Shown here: piece after piece, positions 62,472-64,000 of the stretch
How positions within the stretch are numbered: the stretch's first letter is position 1
Layout: each line of letters starts with the position of its first letter
Assembly: GCF_900101605.1 (NCBI RefSeq)
Contig: NZ_FMUR01000004.1
Coordinates: 1 to 64,000, forward strand
DNA length: 64,000 bases
Source: Butyrivibrio hungatei
Lineage (GTDB): Bacteria; Bacillota; Clostridia; Lachnospirales; Lachnospiraceae
Reading direction: 5' to 3'
Notes under the pieces: generated by a model
Told to the model about the DNA's origin: nothing
The model's input: only the letters and a program-made list of their open reading frames with translations
Databases searched by the model: none
Translations under genes and position numbers: made by a program

Positions 62472-62513
62472 ACTATACCACAGAGTTTAACATCAATTTT
62501 ATAAAGCTGTCAA
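62472..62513 (-). promoter_or_regulatory. Candidate his promoter
   Basis: On the minus strand perfect TTGACA (62513-62508), 18-nt spacer, TAAACT (62489-62484). A second possibility is the extended -10 TGGTATAGT, with TATAGT at 62477-62472. Confidence 0.45.
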
Positions 62514-62522
62514 TCACTTTTA

Positions 62523-63059
62523 TTATCTGGCATCCAAGTCTTTTTGAAGTGCATCCAGATAAGGAATAAGAAGACCGTTTTCACCGGGAGACTTAATTAC
62601 ATATTCTTCTGACAATTCATCGTGTCTGAAGCTTTTTCTTCCGCCTTTTTCCGCTCTTTCCCAGAATTCACACAGCTTTCTGAACGGCAGATAATAAAAT
62701 TCATTAAGTCCCGTATAATAGATCAGAAAAAAAGCAATCCCATCCTGCTTTTCAAAAGTTTTCATAAACTCAACCTGATGCGGATGGATATTTTCAAGCG
62801 CAAACGTCTCCGCCGCGCACTCTTTTGCATCAAAACAAACGGGAATCCCCTGCACGACACCTATATAATCGACGGTACTCTTTTGCTCAAAATATGCAAG
62901 CGTAATATGTCTTGTACTCTTATCAATCTGTATGGGAGTTATCGGAGTCGGGATCTTCTGAATAAGAGCAAGCGAAAGCTCATTGTACCTTTCGTTTGTC
63001 CTGTTAATTAGTTCCTCCAAAGTAGAACCTCGAAGTCCTCTTGATTTCCAGGTCGGCAT
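62523..63059 (-). CDS. recU: Holliday junction resolvase RecU
   Basis: The 178 residues belong to the Firmicute PD-(D/E)XK resolvase RecU. It has the N-terminal RGLRGSTLEELINRTNERY, the substrate stalk around IPTPITPIQIDKS, and catalytic residues in STVDYIGVVQGIPVCFDAKE (D, then the D-A-K-E active site; usual E is D here). HPHQVEFMKTFEKQDGIAFF and the Tyr-rich YYLPF follow. Together with RuvAB it resolves recombination intermediates. ATG 63059 has GGGGAA upstream. Confidence 0.93.
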   Translation of the reverse strand: MPTWKSRGLRGSTLEELINRTNERYNELSLALIQKIPTPITPIQIDKSTRHITLAYFEQKSTVDYIGVVQGIPVCFDAKECAAETFALENIHPHQVEFMKTFEKQDGIAFFLIYYTGLNEFYYLPFRKLCEFWERAEKGGRKSFRHDELSEEYVIKSPGENGLLIPYLDALQKDLDAR

Positions 63060-63110
63060 TGTATTCCCCTTTATAATGTATTTATGATAACACTGTTTTG
63101 CAGCATGTTA

Positions 63111-64000
63111 TTATTCAAAAAATCTATTGTAAACATCGGGAAGATCCGTCTTAAATTCTCTTCCCCTGATATTTTCAAATTCATCGGGCATATCATCCGG
63201 AAAACATATCCTATAACAAAAAAGAAGCTGATGATTGACTTTCTTGTATACTTTTCCGCCGTATTTGACATCGCCTATAAGAGGATGTCCGATACTTGAA
63301 AGATGAGCCCTTATCTGATGCGGTTTTCCGGTTATAAGCTTAACTTCAAGCATGGTAAGATCCGCATCCTTATTATATTTTACAGGAACAATCTGAGTTT
63401 CGATATATGAATATCTTTCATCTTTTGGGTCATTCTTTTTTATAAAGACCTTATTTTTCTTTTCATCTTTATATAAAAAGCCCTTTAGATAAATACTTTC
63501 GGTAAGATTTCCAGAAACTATCGTCCTGTAATACTTATCAAGATTTCTGCTCTTTAAAAGATTGTTCATTTCCCGCGCGCCGGGAAGTGATTTCGCGCAG
63601 ATGACGATTCCTCCAGTATTGCGGTCGAGCCTGTTACATATAGAAGGCTTGTATACGTCAAGATCTTTTGTCGCTTCGCTTTTTTCGGACAAAAGATAAT
63701 CAATCAGCCAGTCGTTTAAACTTATATCTTTCGGAGAACTTTTCTGCGAAAGAAGTCCTACAGGCTTTGATGCAAGAATAATATTGTCATCTTCGTAGAC
63801 AACCTTCACATCTCCGTATTTTGAAAGGTCAATTTCTTTGTCGACACTGCCGGCATTCTTTATACCGTCACTATTTCCTTTGAATTTAGCGAACGTTTCG
63901 TCAGAAAAAAAGATCTTAATAAGATCGTTTTCGCTAAGTTTCTCTGTTCCGTCAGCTTTCCTGCCGTTTAGAGTAATATTCTTTTTACGCAACATCTTAT
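63111..64000 (-). CDS. RluA-family pseudouridine synthase, 5' end outside the window
   Basis: The frame is open to base 64000. Residues before the ATG at 63995 continue the S4 domain (YKMLRKKNITLNGRK), so that ATG is internal and the gene starts to the right. The synthase domain carries the catalytic motif PSICNRLDRNTGGIVICAK and GKPHQIRAHLSSIGHPLIGD. It ends FPDDMPDEFENIRG...DVYNRFFE. Known: family members modify 23S rRNA uridines, and the NRLDRNTGG form is typical of RluC-like Firmicute proteins; the target is not assigned. It is upstream of recU by 51 bp. Confidence 0.92.
   Translation of the reverse strand, partial: KMLRKKNITLNGRKADGTEKLSENDLIKIFFSDETFAKFKGNSDGIKNAGSVDKEIDLSKYGDVKVVYEDDNIILASKPVGLLSQKSSPKDISLNDWLIDYLLSEKSEATKDLDVYKPSICNRLDRNTGGIVICAKSLPGAREMNNLLKSRNLDKYYRTIVSGNLTESIYLKGFLYKDEKKNKVFIKKNDPKDERYSYIETQIVPVKYNKDADLTMLEVKLITGKPHQIRAHLSSIGHPLIGDVKYGGKVYKKVNHQLLFCYRICFPDDMPDEFENIRGREFKTDLPDVYNRFFE

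Noticed and set aside
1-64000. CRISPR arrays, rRNA or tRNA genes
   Set aside because: No regularly spaced direct repeats, and no cloverleaf-like or rRNA-like stretch was found in any intergenic space. Short tRNAs inside long genes were not expected or seen.

Overview
The window is chromosomal DNA from a low-G+C (roughly 40% by eye), Gram-positive, anaerobic Firmicute, most likely a Lachnospiraceae member of the Butyrivibrio/Pseudobutyrivibrio type. The grounds are the gene order (miaB-mutSL-miaA-ynbB-like-radC-mreBCD-mrdA-rodA-mgsA; rng-rplU-prp-rpmA-obg-yhbY-nadD-yqeK-rsfS), strong GGAGG ribosome sites with frequent TTG/GTG starts, an L27 with a Prp-cleaved N-terminal extension, RecU, a short HisG with HisZ, and a ferredoxin-linked aryl-pyruvate pathway. 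I saw no rRNA, tRNA or CRISPR. The genus is an inference.

1-1200 is a small scrap yard: the start of an IS3-type OrfA, two gene tails without beginnings, and an endonuclease V gene cut short by a REP/MITE-like inverted repeat. 1212-2444 is a DUF4143 AAA ATPase with its own promoter and terminator. 2514-6682 (minus) is an iorA-iorB-paaK-ACT operon for aryl-pyruvate/aryl-acetyl-CoA interconversion. Divergent to it lie an acyl-CoA synthetase and a copper ATPase whose C-terminus carries a complete CopZ-like domain preceded by its own ribosome site and ATG.

11.3-28.3 kb (plus) holds dut, gltX, a UvrD-like helicase, a GH13 protein that has lost its catalytic residues, pepT, then the tRNA-modification and mismatch-repair run miaB-mutS-mutL-miaA-ynbB-like-radC. 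28.3-36.3 kb is the rod-shape cluster mreBCD-mrdA-rodA plus mgsA and a lipoprotein D,D-carboxypeptidase; the transpeptidase has a large insertion and no minCDE genes lie between mrdA and rodA. 36.3-42.3 kb has a small P-loop protein, a membrane-anchored HlyD-like protein and sepF (a division-associated group), then aroB, lspA, an RluD-type synthase and a cytidylate-kinase-like protein.

42.4-46.3 kb holds two small unknown proteins, an M42 peptidase, a PHP hydrolase and a tyrosine recombinase preceded by two large palindromes. A second D,D-carboxypeptidase and a yneA-like division inhibitor run leftward, and yneA is divergent from lexA across an intergenic region with several LexA-like palindromes. 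From 49 kb to the right end everything is on the minus strand and reads leftward: rluA-type synthase, recU, hisZ-hisG-hisD, hisB-hisIE, two radical-SAM-linked genes, rng, then the ribosome-assembly operon rplU-prp-rpmA-obg-yhbY-nadD-yqeK-rsfS. That operon starts at a near-consensus promoter inside the end of rng, followed by a likely L21 leader RNA.

No single unmistakable new system is present. The best leads are the CopA-CopZ fusion with an internal start, the degenerate GH13, the dif-like palindrome before the recombinase, and the P-loop/HlyD-like/SepF group.
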